NCBI GenBank assembly: GCA_022821085.1
Contig: JAJEEG010000003.1
Location: 18,508 to 82,507, forward strand
DNA length: 64,000 bases
Reading direction: 5' to 3'
Origin: Candidatus Latescibacterota bacterium
Lineage (GTDB): Bacteria > JAAXHH01
Each line of letters opens with the position of its first letter. Position 1 is the first letter of the stretch. Shown here in pieces: positions 36,422 through 44,160 of the stretch. The position numbers and the translations under genes are program-made. The notes under the pieces were generated by a model. It had not been told where the DNA came from. It searched no databases and saw only the letters and a list, made by a program, of their open reading frames with translations.

Positions 36422-36892
36422 TCAGTTTCCGATGATGCCCTCTTCGAGGTCGTCGGGCAGCCAGATCATGACCTGGCCGGATTCCGACTCGAGCAAGATC
36501 GGCGCGGCGATGGTTTTAATGTCATCCCGGGTGACGGAACGGGCGCCCGTCAGCATGGCCCGTTCGATGATCAGTTCCGTCTGCGTATCGGTGATCAGGC
36601 CCAGTTCGCGAAGCTCCAGCAGGTAGCCGTACGCGTCCGGCTGGATCATCAGCTGTTCCACGGCGTGCAGAATCCGGTTGGGTTTAGGCTGAAGCGGCCT
36701 GGTCGGATCGACTACGACTTCCGCCTGCGCCTGGAGACGATCGAAGAGCCAGGCGAAGGCCGTGTTGACCTCCTGCTGGGTATAGCCGTGGCCGACCAGG
36801 GTCTGGGAGACGTCGGCGATGTCGTTGAAGCGGCCTTTTTCATCCTGCATGTGCTTCATGAGGAAAACGATGATTTCCATCACTTTTTCCAT
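36422..36892 (-). CDS. smg: Smg/DUF494 family protein
   Basis: 156 residues. Smg proteins are conserved next to topA (and smf/dprA) but have no established activity. Family features: M-E-K-V-M-E-I-I-V-F-L-M start, the Y-T-Q-Q-E-V-N-T-A-F-A-W-L block and a C-terminal acidic segment V-M-I-W-L-P-D-D-L-E-E. ATG 36892 with AGGAG at the expected distance (ribosome-binding site CAGGAGAAAATC). Dispensed from its own candidate promoter at 36986-37014. Confidence 0.85.
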   Translation of the reverse strand: MEKVMEIIVFLMKHMQDEKGRFNDIADVSQTLVGHGYTQQEVNTAFAWLFDRLQAQAEVVVDPTRPLQPKPNRILHAVEQLMIQPDAYGYLLELRELGLITDTQTELIIERAMLTGARSVTRDDIKTIAAPILLESESGQVMIWLPDDLEEGIIGN

Positions 36893-36985
36893 GATTTTCT
36901 CCTGAAGGAATGCGAAGATGTGATTAGATCCGGGCCGAAGAACGACCCCTGGCCGTACACCGTACTTTTCGGTTTTCGCTGTCCA

Positions 36986-37014
36986 AATCTAAGCTTCCGG
37001 GGGGCCGCATGCAA
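36986..37014 (-). promoter_or_regulatory. candidate promoter of smg-topA-xerC
   Basis: On the minus strand TTGCAT (37014-37009), 17-bp spacer, TAGATT (36991-36986), about 95 bp before smg. The -35 matches 4 of 6 and the -10 4 of 6. It is a plausible start for the smg-topA-xerC-lipoprotein transcript, where gaps downstream are 69, 5 and 3 bp. Confidence 0.4.
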
Positions 37015-37039
37015 GTTTTTTTACCGGTCCCGGACGGCG

Positions 37040-38062
37040 TTACGCCGCTTCGAACACCTTGCCGATTTCATCCCTGTCGAAGACCGGGAGATCGGCGATT
37101 TCACCCTTGCTCCTGATCCGGATGCCGAATCCGGAAGGTTGTACGGACCCGATCTCGGCGACCGGGATGCCGGCTTCGTCAAGGTGGGCCGCCAGGGGCT
37201 CCGCACGGTCCGGGTCCACCACGATGAGCAGGGCGCCCGACGCGATGACGCCCAGGGGATCCAGGCCGTAAAACGCGCAGAGGGCCTCCGATTCCGGCAG
37301 CACCGGAATCCGTTCCTCCTCGATGAGCATGCCGACCCCGGAAGCGACCGCGATCTCCCGCAGTCCCGACGCGAGTCCGCCCTCCGTGGGATCGTGCATG
37401 GCGTGGACCCCGCCGGTTTCCATGGCAAGGCGGGCTTCCCTCACCACGCTGAGGCCGGGTTGCCTGAGGTAACGACGGCAGGTCTCGAGAAACTCGTCGG
37501 AGAATCGCGTCCGGACCTCGTCGCTTTTTTCCATGGCGATCAGCGCCGTCGCCTCGATGGCGATTCCCTTGGTCAGGAGAATCCGGTCGCCCACCCGGGC
37601 GCCGTCGCCCGAGACATAGCCGTCGGCCGTCGTTTCCCCCAGCATCTGCCCGATCAGCAGCGGCCGGTCCAGGCCGTGGGTGATTTCGGTGTGTCCCCCG
37701 CAGAGGGTGATGCCGAGTTCCCGGCAGGCGTCGGCCAGGCCGGAGAATATGCGGTCCACCAGGCCGGCGTCGGTTTTGGCTTCCGGAAGCAGTATGGTCG
37801 AGAGGAACCACCGGGGCGCCGCACCCATGGCGGCGACGTCGTTGGCATTGATATTGACGGCGTACCAGCCGATTTCCTCGGTGGCGAAGGTGATGGGGTC
37901 GGTTTTCGAGACGAGTACGCTGGAACCGAAGGAGATGACCGCCGCGTCCCGGCCGATGCCCGGGCCCACGAGCAGTCTCGGGTCGGCGCCGGAAGCATAG
38001 CGGCGCAGGATGCGGTCCAGGTCTTCCGCGGGCAGCTTGCCGACCGGGTAATAGGGAGGCAT
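37040..38062 (-). CDS. AIR synthase-related (HypE/SelD/PurM fold) protein
   Basis: 340 residues of the PurM-like ATP-binding superfamily. The N-terminal half has G-P-G-I-G-R-D-A-A-V-I, V-S-K-T-D-P-I and N-A-N-D-V-A-A-M-G-A; the C-terminal half G-D-R-I-L-L-T-K-G-I-A-I-E and H-D-P-T-E-G-G-L-A-S-G-L. It resembles HypE most closely but ends F-E-A-A rather than the P-R-I-C Cys that HypE needs for hydrogenase cyanide-ligand synthesis, and no other hyp gene is present. Function therefore unknown; the older label hydrogenase maturation protein would be misleading. ATG 38062. Confidence 0.72.
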   Translation of the reverse strand: MPPYYPVGKLPAEDLDRILRRYASGADPRLLVGPGIGRDAAVISFGSSVLVSKTDPITFATEEIGWYAVNINANDVAAMGAAPRWFLSTILLPEAKTDAGLVDRIFSGLADACRELGITLCGGHTEITHGLDRPLLIGQMLGETTADGYVSGDGARVGDRILLTKGIAIEATALIAMEKSDEVRTRFSDEFLETCRRYLRQPGLSVVREARLAMETGGVHAMHDPTEGGLASGLREIAVASGVGMLIEEERIPVLPESEALCAFYGLDPLGVIASGALLIVVDPDRAEPLAAHLDEAGIPVAEIGSVQPSGFGIRIRSKGEIADLPVFDRDEIGKVFEAA

Positions 38063-38108
38063 GTCTCGCTGATTGGCGTGGGTGCGTCGATGTCCGCGCG
38101 TCGGCGGT

Positions 38109-38411
38109 TTATTCCCGACGCTTCCGCTGGGCGCGCAAAGCTTCTTTCAGGATCTTGCCGGGCTTGAACTTGGCTTTCCGGCGGGCCGGGACCTCGATGG
38201 TGTAGCCGGTCCGCGGATTGCGGGCCGCCGGCTTGGGGCGGGTATTCCTGATCTCCAGCGCGCCGAATCCCCTGATCTCGATCCGGTTGCCTTCGACCAG
38301 GTTCTCCCGCATGATTTCGAAGAGCGCATCGATGACGGGGTAAATCTGCGTCTTTTTCAATCCCAGCGTCTCGCTGATTTCATTGACCAGTTCTCTGCGC
38401 GTTGTCGTCAT
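38109..38411 (-). CDS. HU/IHF family DNA-binding protein
   Basis: 100 residues. Small histone-like DNA-bending protein with T-R-R-E-L-V-N-E-I-S at the start and the beta-arm signature E-I-R-G-F-G-A-L-E-I-R-N-T-R-P-K-P-A-A-R-N-P (written here with hyphens; R-N-P-R-T-G follows). The Pro at the arm tip (R-N-P) is present. ATG 38411 with GAGGAA upstream. IHF subunits and HU cannot be separated from this sequence. Confidence 0.93.
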   Translation of the reverse strand: MTTTRRELVNEISETLGLKKTQIYPVIDALFEIMRENLVEGNRIEIRGFGALEIRNTRPKPAARNPRTGYTIEVPARRKAKFKPGKILKEALRAQRKRRE

Positions 38412-38428
38412 GAAGGTTCCTCGGTCCG

Positions 38429-39091
38429 TTACCCTTCGTTTCCGCCGGATGGATAGGGCCGGCCGTACATTCGGTGCAGCTTGTCCACGTTCTCCTGGTC
38501 GATGGAGTTGACCTGGCCGAGCATGCGCGCCACGAGGGCGATCTGTGCGCAGTGCTCCATGGTTTCCATCTTGTGATAGGCCGAAACGATGTCCGGCCCC
38601 AGGGTCAGCGCGCCGTGGTTTTCCAGCAGGACCGCGTCGTGGTTCCGTACGAATCCCCGGAGCGATTCGACCAGTTCCATGGTTCCCGGCGTCCCGTAGG
38701 GCGCGATGGGTACGAAACCCAGGGAGACGATCACCTCGGGCAGCAGGGCGTCGGGCAGATGCACACCGGCCACCGAGAAACCCGTCGCGGCCGGGGGATG
38801 GGCGTGGGCCACGGCGTGCACGTCCGGACGCTCCCGGTACACCATAAGGTGCATCTTCATCTCTGACGACGGCTCGTGCTTCCCCGAGATCACCGCGCCG
38901 TCGTAGTCGACGATCACGAATTTGTCCCGGTCCAGGAAACCCTTGCTCACCCCGGTCATCGTGATCAGCAAACGGTCCTCGGACAGTCGAACGCTTAAGT
39001 TCCCGTCGTTCGAGGCTACGTATCCCCGGTCATACATCCGCTTGCCGACGTGGATTACGTCGGATACGACTTGCTCAAGTTGCAAAATCAC
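38429..39091 (-). CDS. class II aldolase/adducin family protein
   Basis: 220 residues, similar to L-fuculose-phosphate aldolase-type zinc enzymes that cleave ketose phosphates. Zinc ligands: H-A-H-P-P (~96-98) and the later E-N-H-G-A-L-T; the N-terminal G-N-L-S-V-R-L phosphate-binding block and S-S-E-M-K-M-H (catalytic Glu) are present. Start GTG 39091; the context has no strong ribosome-binding site. The real substrate, and whether it is an aldolase or an epimerase such as RhaD/AraD relatives, is not visible. Confidence 0.87.
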   Translation of the reverse strand: MILQLEQVVSDVIHVGKRMYDRGYVASNDGNLSVRLSEDRLLITMTGVSKGFLDRDKFVIVDYDGAVISGKHEPSSEMKMHLMVYRERPDVHAVAHAHPPAATGFSVAGVHLPDALLPEVIVSLGFVPIAPYGTPGTMELVESLRGFVRNHDAVLLENHGALTLGPDIVSAYHKMETMEHCAQIALVARMLGQVNSIDQENVDKLHRMYGRPYPSGGNEG

Positions 39092-39163
39092 GTTGTTCCG
39101 GTTGAAAGATTGCGGATTGCGGTGGTACGGTTCGAATATATCGGGCCCGCCGTCCCCTTACAA

Positions 39164-39192
39164 GTATTATTATTTCCATAAGTTATAAGCAA
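39164..39192 (-). promoter_or_regulatory. candidate promoter for the class II aldolase gene
   Basis: Minus-strand TTGCTT (39192-39187), 17-bp spacer, TAATAC (39169-39164) in a locally AT-rich stretch about 73 bp before the GTG start. The -10 is good; the -35 matches 4 of 6. Confidence 0.4.
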
Positions 39193-39208
39193 GTTACAAG
39201 CCGGAGAT

Positions 39209-40642
39209 CTACAGGCCGGACTGCACGATTCGCGCCACGTCGGAGATGCGGTGCCGCGCCACGCCCCGCATATCGATCCGGACCCGGTCCCTGCCGCATT
39301 CGGCCAGCAGTGGCGGGGTTCCCTTCAACCACCGGGCCGCCAGGCCGCCGGGATCGCCGCCCGGCGGGCGTATGGATACGGCGTAACCGGACAACCCATC
39401 GGCGGGGAGGCGGTACGCCGTGAGATACGAACGGCTTTCGATCACGTCACACGCTCCGCGAAGCCGGCCGTCTTCCGCCAGGCGTTCGAACAGCAATCGG
39501 GCGCGGGCGCCTACCTCCTCCACAGACGCGGCCAGCGTGTGGGCCGCCGGATGGCACGCGAGGTCGCAGGAGCCTTCGGCCAGTTCCGCCAGCCGCGCGT
39601 CGAATCCCGCTCTCACGTGATGGGAGGCCCGTGCCGCGGGCCAGGTGTCGTGCGATTTCAGTCGCGCGATGATCTTTCGCGTCCCGATCAGCAGTCCGCA
39701 GGACGGGCCGCCGATCAGGCCGCCACCGGCCGCGATGGTCAGTGGCGTGCCGGACCGCACGGCATCGGAAACCGAGCTCCTGGCCGCGAAGGGGGCGGAA
39801 GTGACCGGGCGCAACGTTGAATCGCCGGCCAGGCGAAGCACCGTGGCGCCGGACTCCGCTCCGGCCCGGACGATTTCCTCCAGCGCCGCTTCTTCGGTGA
39901 AACCTCGAAGGGCGCAGGTGGACGGACGCGCGGTGACGATCAGTGCGGTCCGGTCTCCCGCCGCACGCCGGTAGTCGGCCAGGCGCGTCTTGTTGGTTGC
40001 ACCGGTCTCGACCATCGTGGCGCCGGCAAGCGCGCAGAGCGACAGCGGGTTCACGGGCCGATCCTCGTAAGGCGCGTCGATCAATCCCGCCTGGCTGCGG
40101 CCGATGACCACTTCCGCCCGTCCCGCGAGCGCGCGGACCGCCAGGAGGAAGGCGTCGGCGACGGACCGGCAGACCAGTACGTCTTCGGCGCCGGTCAATT
40201 CGCGCATGAGGCCGGCGGTTCGGCCGGACTCCTCGTAAGCCGCGAGGGTAAGGGCCAGCCCTGCGGCTCTCCCGGCGGCCGTTCCGGCGCAGGGGGCCCG
40301 CGCGAGCGGATGGAAGAGGATGCCGGAGGCGTTGATCAGCGCCCCGCTCGCCGAATGGGCTTTATCCTCCAGGCGCGCGGCGGCCCTTTCGGCGAAGTGC
40401 TCCGGCGCGAATCCGTCCGCTTCCGAGAGTTCGCTGGCTTCCGCGTATCCGTCCGCTTCCTTCTCCGTGGGACGAAGCCGGATCCGGTCCCGTGCGTCGC
40501 GCAGCACCTTCCGGATCGCGGCGTCGATCTGCCCGTCCTCGAAACGTCCGCGCAGCGCCTCGATGCGGGATTCGCCTTGCACCAGGCGCACGGAAGGCAG
40601 GCGGGCAAACTGGCGCTGCAGCGCTTCCCGGTCGGCTTTCAT
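39209..40642 (-). CDS. SelA-like protein lacking the PLP lysine
   Basis: 477 residues similar along its length to L-seryl-tRNA(Sec) selenium transferase: I-N-A-S-G-I-L-F-H-P-L-A-R-A-P near residue 103, E-T-G-A-T-N-K-T-R-L-A-D-Y, and I-G-G-P-S-C-G-L-L-I-G-T. In SelA the segment before G-G-P reads S-G-D-K-L-L, with the Lys that holds pyridoxal phosphate; here it reads A-A-G-G-G-L-I, so both Asp and Lys are Gly. The T-N-L-G-R block is also altered (H-P-L-A-R). It is therefore unlikely to work as a normal selenium transferase. Starts as ATGA overlap with the upstream gene. No selB, selD or tRNA-Sec is in the window. Confidence 0.75.
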   Translation of the reverse strand: MKADREALQRQFARLPSVRLVQGESRIEALRGRFEDGQIDAAIRKVLRDARDRIRLRPTEKEADGYAEASELSEADGFAPEHFAERAAARLEDKAHSASGALINASGILFHPLARAPCAGTAAGRAAGLALTLAAYEESGRTAGLMRELTGAEDVLVCRSVADAFLLAVRALAGRAEVVIGRSQAGLIDAPYEDRPVNPLSLCALAGATMVETGATNKTRLADYRRAAGDRTALIVTARPSTCALRGFTEEAALEEIVRAGAESGATVLRLAGDSTLRPVTSAPFAARSSVSDAVRSGTPLTIAAGGGLIGGPSCGLLIGTRKIIARLKSHDTWPAARASHHVRAGFDARLAELAEGSCDLACHPAAHTLAASVEEVGARARLLFERLAEDGRLRGACDVIESRSYLTAYRLPADGLSGYAVSIRPPGGDPGGLAARWLKGTPPLLAECGRDRVRIDMRGVARHRISDVARIVQSGL

Positions 40643-41391
40643 CGGTCCCTGCCCTCCCGGTTCACCGCATCGAGTGCGGCTTCCGTGTATCGGCCGGTCA
40701 GGCGGTCGCCATCGGCGCGCAGCGTCCGGATTTCTCGCGCGAGCCGGTCCAGGTCGGCGGGACGGTCCACGTCGTGCCAGGCCGGGAGTTCATGGCATGA
40801 AAAACCATTTGCCCGGATGGCCGCCCGGGTCTGCCGCAATACGCGGCCGGTGCCCCAGTGTATCGATTCGAACAGTCGGTCGTACCGGCCGTCGACGTTT
40901 CTCCTGCCGCCCGGACCGCCCGGTCCACTCAGTCCGATCAGGTAATAACCTCCATCGTCGGCGGGTCCGAGCACGACGTCGTACCGGTCCAGCGCTTCGA
41001 AAGCCTCTTCGATGTAATCCTGGGGGAGGAGCGGGCTGTCACCACCCAGCGCGACGGTCTTTTCCCATCCGTCCTGCCGAAAGGCCGTGAAGGCGTTCGA
41101 CAACCGTTCCCCGAGATGGCTGCCTCTCTGACAGAGCCAGTTCACGTCGGGATCGTCCGGACAGCCCGGACAGCCCAGGGCGGAAACGAGTTCCGCCCGT
41201 CCGTCGTCGGGCGTCCAGGCCACGAAGAGGGAAGCGACCGCGGTCCGCTGTGCCAGGTGCAGCGTGTCCAGGATGAAGGCGCGGTATAGCTCCGCGGCCT
41301 CGTCCATCGTTACTCGTGGCGTCAACCGGGTTTTCACGGTCCCGGGTCTCGGGGCTTTCATAAACAGGACGAGGGCGTTCGACATGGGCAT
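40639..41391 (-). CDS. DUF2064/TIGR04282 glycosyltransferase-fold protein
   Basis: 250 residues with a GT-A-like nucleotidyl/glycosyl transferase fold. Visible: F-M-K-A-P-R-P-G-T-V-K-T-R-L-T-P near residue 10 (the nucleotide-binding pattern shared with TIGR04282), Q-R-G-S-H-L-G-E-R-L-S-N-A-F, L-G-G-D-S-P-L-L-P, and L-G-P-A-D-D-G-G-Y-Y-L-I-G-L. The donor and acceptor are not known in this family. ATG 41391 or 41385; an open frame runs further upstream without similarity. Stop overlaps the SelA-like gene. Confidence 0.83.
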   Translation of the reverse strand: MPMSNALVLFMKAPRPGTVKTRLTPRVTMDEAAELYRAFILDTLHLAQRTAVASLFVAWTPDDGRAELVSALGCPGCPDDPDVNWLCQRGSHLGERLSNAFTAFRQDGWEKTVALGGDSPLLPQDYIEEAFEALDRYDVVLGPADDGGYYLIGLSGPGGPGGRRNVDGRYDRLFESIHWGTGRVLRQTRAAIRANGFSCHELPAWHDVDRPADLDRLAREIRTLRADGDRLTGRYTEAALDAVNREGRDR

Positions 41392-41464
41392 GTGCCGATC
41401 GGGAGGCTGTGGGGAAGGCCTGGTCCGCCCGGAAGGCGGCAAGGCGTTTCCCCGGGTCCCATGC

Positions 41465-41493
41465 ATACTACCGGCCGGCCGACGGCGTGTCAA
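41465..41493 (-). promoter_or_regulatory. sigma70 promoter for the DUF2064/SelA-like pair
   Basis: Minus-strand TTGACA (41493-41488), 17-bp spacer, TAGTAT (41470-41465), 74 bp before the ATG. Near-consensus. It diverges from the plus-strand promoter at 41557. Confidence 0.65.
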
Positions 41494-41556
41494 TTAAAAC
41501 GCTTATTTATCAACTATTTAACTCGTCTTCAATCCGCTCGGAATCAACAATAAGCC

Positions 41557-41586
41557 TTGACATGAAGGCCGGCTGATCTTTATTTT
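41557..41586 (+). promoter_or_regulatory. sigma70 promoter for nrnA and following genes
   Basis: TTGACA at 41557-41562, 18-bp spacer, TATTTT at 41581-41586. The gene-free interval 41392-41758 (367 bp) also contains an AT-rich stretch (41500-41560) and, at 41653 and 41692, two 39-bp copies of a segment starting GTGCGGACCGAAGCC just upstream of nrnA. The leader from this promoter would be about 165 nt. Confidence 0.6.
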
Positions 41587-41652
41587 CGGCGTTTCCTACC
41601 GGCACGCCGGATCACCCGATTCGGCGGACCCAGGCGGAATCAAAGGCTTGCC

Positions 41653-41730
41653 GTGCGGACCGAAGCCGGCAAAGAGACGCTAAGCGACGGTGTGCGGACC
41701 GAAGCCCGGCAGAGAGGCGTTGTGCGATGC
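41653..41730. repeat. two-copy ~39-bp repeat in the nrnA leader
   Basis: GTGCGGACCGAAGCC followed by CGGCA(A/G)AGAG(A/G)CG begins at 41653 and again at 41692, with increasing divergence to the right. Both copies lie between promoter and start codon. Confidence 0.75.
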
Positions 41731-41758
41731 CGCCGGGACGGATCCATGGAAGATGGTT

Positions 41759-42730
41759 ATGTGGGATGAAGTCAAGGCAGTCATCGCATCGAACCAGTCC
41801 TTCGTGATCTCCAGCCACGTCAATCCCGACGGGGATTCGATCGGGTCGGCACTGGGGGTCTGCGAATGCCTGAAAGCGCTGGGGAAGGACGTTGTCGTCG
41901 CCATGAACGACGCCATACCCGCCGCCTATACCTGGCTGGACCCCGAAGAGGAAATCCTCGCGCCCGCTCAGGAGAATGAGATGGAGCGCCTCGCCGCCGC
42001 GGACGTGGTCGTAATCGTGGACGCCAACAGCTGGGACAGGCTGGGGCGGCTGCGAAAGCCGCTGGAGGAATCGGCGGCGGTCAAGATCGTGATCGACCAC
42101 CATCCCTACGCTGAACTGATCACGCCTTTGTCTGTGATCGACACGAAGGCGTCCTCGACGGCTGAACTGGTTTACGACCTGATCGACTCGATCGGCGCGC
42201 CGCTCACGTCGAGGGCGGCGGACGCGCTGTACACGGGCATCCTGACCGATACCGTGTCGTTCCGCTTCGCCAGGAGCGCGCCGTGCGCCCATATCGTCGC
42301 GGCCAAACTCCTTTCCAAGGGCGTCGACCCGTCCCGGGTCTACGACCAGATCTACAACCGGAACACCGGCGCCCGTACCCGGCTCATGGGCCGCGCGCTC
42401 TCCAATATACAGTTTACCGGTAGTGGCCGCGTCGCCTGGCTGACCGTTACCCGATCCATGATAGCAGAAACCGGCGCCCGGTCCTCGGACACGAGCGGGT
42501 TCGTGGACGTGACCATGACCATCGCCGGTGTCGAAATCGGGATCATATTCGTGGAAGGCAGGGAAGGTACGGTACAGATCAGCTTGCGGTCCCGGCCGGA
42601 AATCGACGTCAACCAGGTCGCCGTGGCCCTGGGCGGCGGCGGCCACAAGAACGCCGCAGGCGTGACATTAAACGGTACGCTGGAAGAAGCCGTCCGGACC
42701 GTGACGGAAGCGGCAGTCGAAGCGTTGTAA
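41759..42730 (+). CDS. nrnA: DHH-family bifunctional nanoRNase/pAp phosphatase NrnA
   Basis: Degrades short oligoribonucleotides and pAp. 323 residues: DHH motif I (S-H-V-N-P-D-G-D-S-I-G-S), motif II (V-I-V-D-A-N-S-W-D-R), motif III D-H-H, and the C-terminal DHHA1 domain with the glycine-rich G-G-G-G-H-K-N-A-A-G. ATG 41759 is chosen as GGAAG at 41748-41752 is 6 bases upstream; ATG 41753 adds two residues and a GTG at 41690 gives an unlikely 23-residue extension. Monitored by the promoter at 41557. Confidence 0.9.
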   Translation: MWDEVKAVIASNQSFVISSHVNPDGDSIGSALGVCECLKALGKDVVVAMNDAIPAAYTWLDPEEEILAPAQENEMERLAAADVVVIVDANSWDRLGRLRKPLEESAAVKIVIDHHPYAELITPLSVIDTKASSTAELVYDLIDSIGAPLTSRAADALYTGILTDTVSFRFARSAPCAHIVAAKLLSKGVDPSRVYDQIYNRNTGARTRLMGRALSNIQFTGSGRVAWLTVTRSMIAETGARSSDTSGFVDVTMTIAGVEIGIIFVEGREGTVQISLRSRPEIDVNQVAVALGGGGHKNAAGVTLNGTLEEAVRTVTEAAVEAL

Positions 42731-42755
42731 TTCGTCGGCCGTCGCACCCCACCGC

Positions 42756-43580
42756 ATGATGCTCATTACGCGAAAAACCCGGTTCTCGGCGGCCCACCTG
42801 TGCCGCAACCCGGGATGGACGGAGGAGAGGAACCGGCGGGTTTACGGTTCCTGCGCCGTCGGCACAGTCCACGGTCACGACTACGAGGCCGAATTCACCT
42901 TCGGTGGGCCGGTCGATCCCCGGACCGGCGTGGTCCTGAACCTGACCGAGGTCAAGCAGCACCTGCGCGCCGTGATCGAACCGCTGGACCTGAGCCACCT
43001 GAATTACGACCACGGCGCCCTGGGAGGTCCGGCGCCGACCAGCGAAAGGCTCGTCCGGTACCTCTGGAACGCGCTGGAAAGCGGTACCGGGCCATGCGTA
43101 CTCAAACGCGTCCTGCTGCGCGAGAGCCGCGCGAGAAACATCGCATACACCGGAGACGACAGCATGGTCCACGTCACGAGAAGCGTCGAGTTCAACGCCG
43201 CCCACCGCCTGCACAGTATAAGGTTGAGCGACGAAGAAAACGTGCGTATATTCGGAAAGTGCAACAACCCCCACGGCCACGGACACAACTATGAGCTGGA
43301 GGTGACGGTCCGCGGCCCGGTGGACGAGAAGACCGGGACGGTCATCGACATGGGGCGTTTCGATGACGTCCTGCAGAAGGAAGTCGTGGATCGCTACGAC
43401 CATCGGCACCTGAACCGGGACCTGGAGGAATTCAGGACGGTCAATCCGACTTCGGAGGAACTGCTCAGGGTGATCTGGAAGCGGCTCCTTCCATTCTTCG
43501 ATACCCCTTCGCTCTACCGGATTCGCCTGGTGGAGACGTCCAAGAACGCTTTCGATTACTATGGCGAGGAGGACCGGTGA
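42756..43580 (+). CDS. tandem 6-pyruvoyl-tetrahydropterin synthase/QueD-like protein
   Basis: 274 residues formed by two PTPS-fold domains in one chain. Domain 1 (~1-135) has F-S-A-A-H (zinc His) and H-G-H-D-Y; domain 2 (~140-274) has [18 protein letters not shown] with the catalytic Cys, and Y-D-H-R-H-L-N. Domain 2 looks fully active; domain 1 has a Cys at G-S-C-A but a less typical D-L-S-H-L-N. Single-domain QueD makes 6-carboxytetrahydropterin, the queuosine precursor. The stop overlaps folE (GTGA), which makes the substrate, so the pair probably works together. Confidence 0.87.
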   Translation: MMLITRKTRFSAAHLCRNPGWTEERNRRVYGSCAVGTVHGHDYEAEFTFGGPVDPRTGVVLNLTEVKQHLRAVIEPLDLSHLNYDHGALGGPAPTSERLVRYLWNALESGTGPCVLKRVLLRESRARNIAYTGDDSMVHVTRSVEFNAAHRLHSIRLSDEENVRIFGKCNNPHGHGHNYELEVTVRGPVDEKTGTVIDMGRFDDVLQKEVVDRYDHRHLNRDLEEFRTVNPTSEELLRVIWKRLLPFFDTPSLYRIRLVETSKNAFDYYGEEDR

Positions 43581-44137
43581 CCACGATGGACCCGATCGAG
43601 GGATTGACGAGGTCGCTGCTCGCGGAGATCGGCGAGGACCCGGACCGGGACGGTCTCAGGCGCACGCCCCTCCGCGTGGCGCAGTCCCTGCGGTTTCTGA
43701 CCCAGGGTTATGAAAAAAGCATTGAATCCGTCATCAACGGCGCTATCTATGAAGAGGATTACGACGAGATGGTGCTGGTGAAGGACATCGAGTTCTTTTC
43801 GCTGTGCGAGCACCACCTGCTGCCCTTCTTCGGCCAGTGCCATATCGCATACATTCCCAACGGCAAAATCATCGGGCTGGGCAAGATCCCCCGCATCGTG
43901 GACGTCTTTTCACGGCGGCTCCAGTTGCAGGAACGCCTGACCTCCCAGATCGCCCAGACCCTGCAGGCCTGGCTCGATCCCCTGGGGGTGGCCGTTGTCA
44001 TGGAAGCCGGCCACTTGTGCATGATGATGCGCGGCGTGGAGAAACAGCACTCCAAGGCGACGACGAGCGCCATGCTCGGCGTGTTCAGGGACGATCGCAG
44101 TACCCGGATGGAATTCCTCGACCTGACCCGGTCGTAG
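43577..44137 (+). CDS. folE: GTP cyclohydrolase I, type IA
   Basis: GTP to 7,8-dihydroneopterin triphosphate, the entry step of folate, tetrahydropterin and queuosine routes. 186 residues; zinc ligands in [11 protein letters not shown] (Cys77, His80) and G-H-L-C-M-M-M-R-G; also L-G-K-I-P-R-I-V-D and Q-L-Q-E-R-L-T. The tail [12 protein letters not shown] is typical. GTG 43577 overlaps the QueD-like stop. Followed by glcD after 23 bases, so the transcript may continue. Confidence 0.95.
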   Translation: MTTMDPIEGLTRSLLAEIGEDPDRDGLRRTPLRVAQSLRFLTQGYEKSIESVINGAIYEEDYDEMVLVKDIEFFSLCEHHLLPFFGQCHIAYIPNGKIIGLGKIPRIVDVFSRRLQLQERLTSQIAQTLQAWLDPLGVAVVMEAGHLCMMMRGVEKQHSKATTSAMLGVFRDDRSTRMEFLDLTRS

Positions 44138-44160
44138 CGTTGGGCGCATGGAGGCGACCG

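Noticed and set aside
37040..38062. Calling the PurM-fold gene hydrogenase maturation HypE
   Set aside because: The terminal Cys and all hyp partners are missing.
39121..39145. GGTTCGAAT resembling a tRNA T-loop
   Set aside because: No acceptor, D or anticodon stems could be placed upstream at the right distance.
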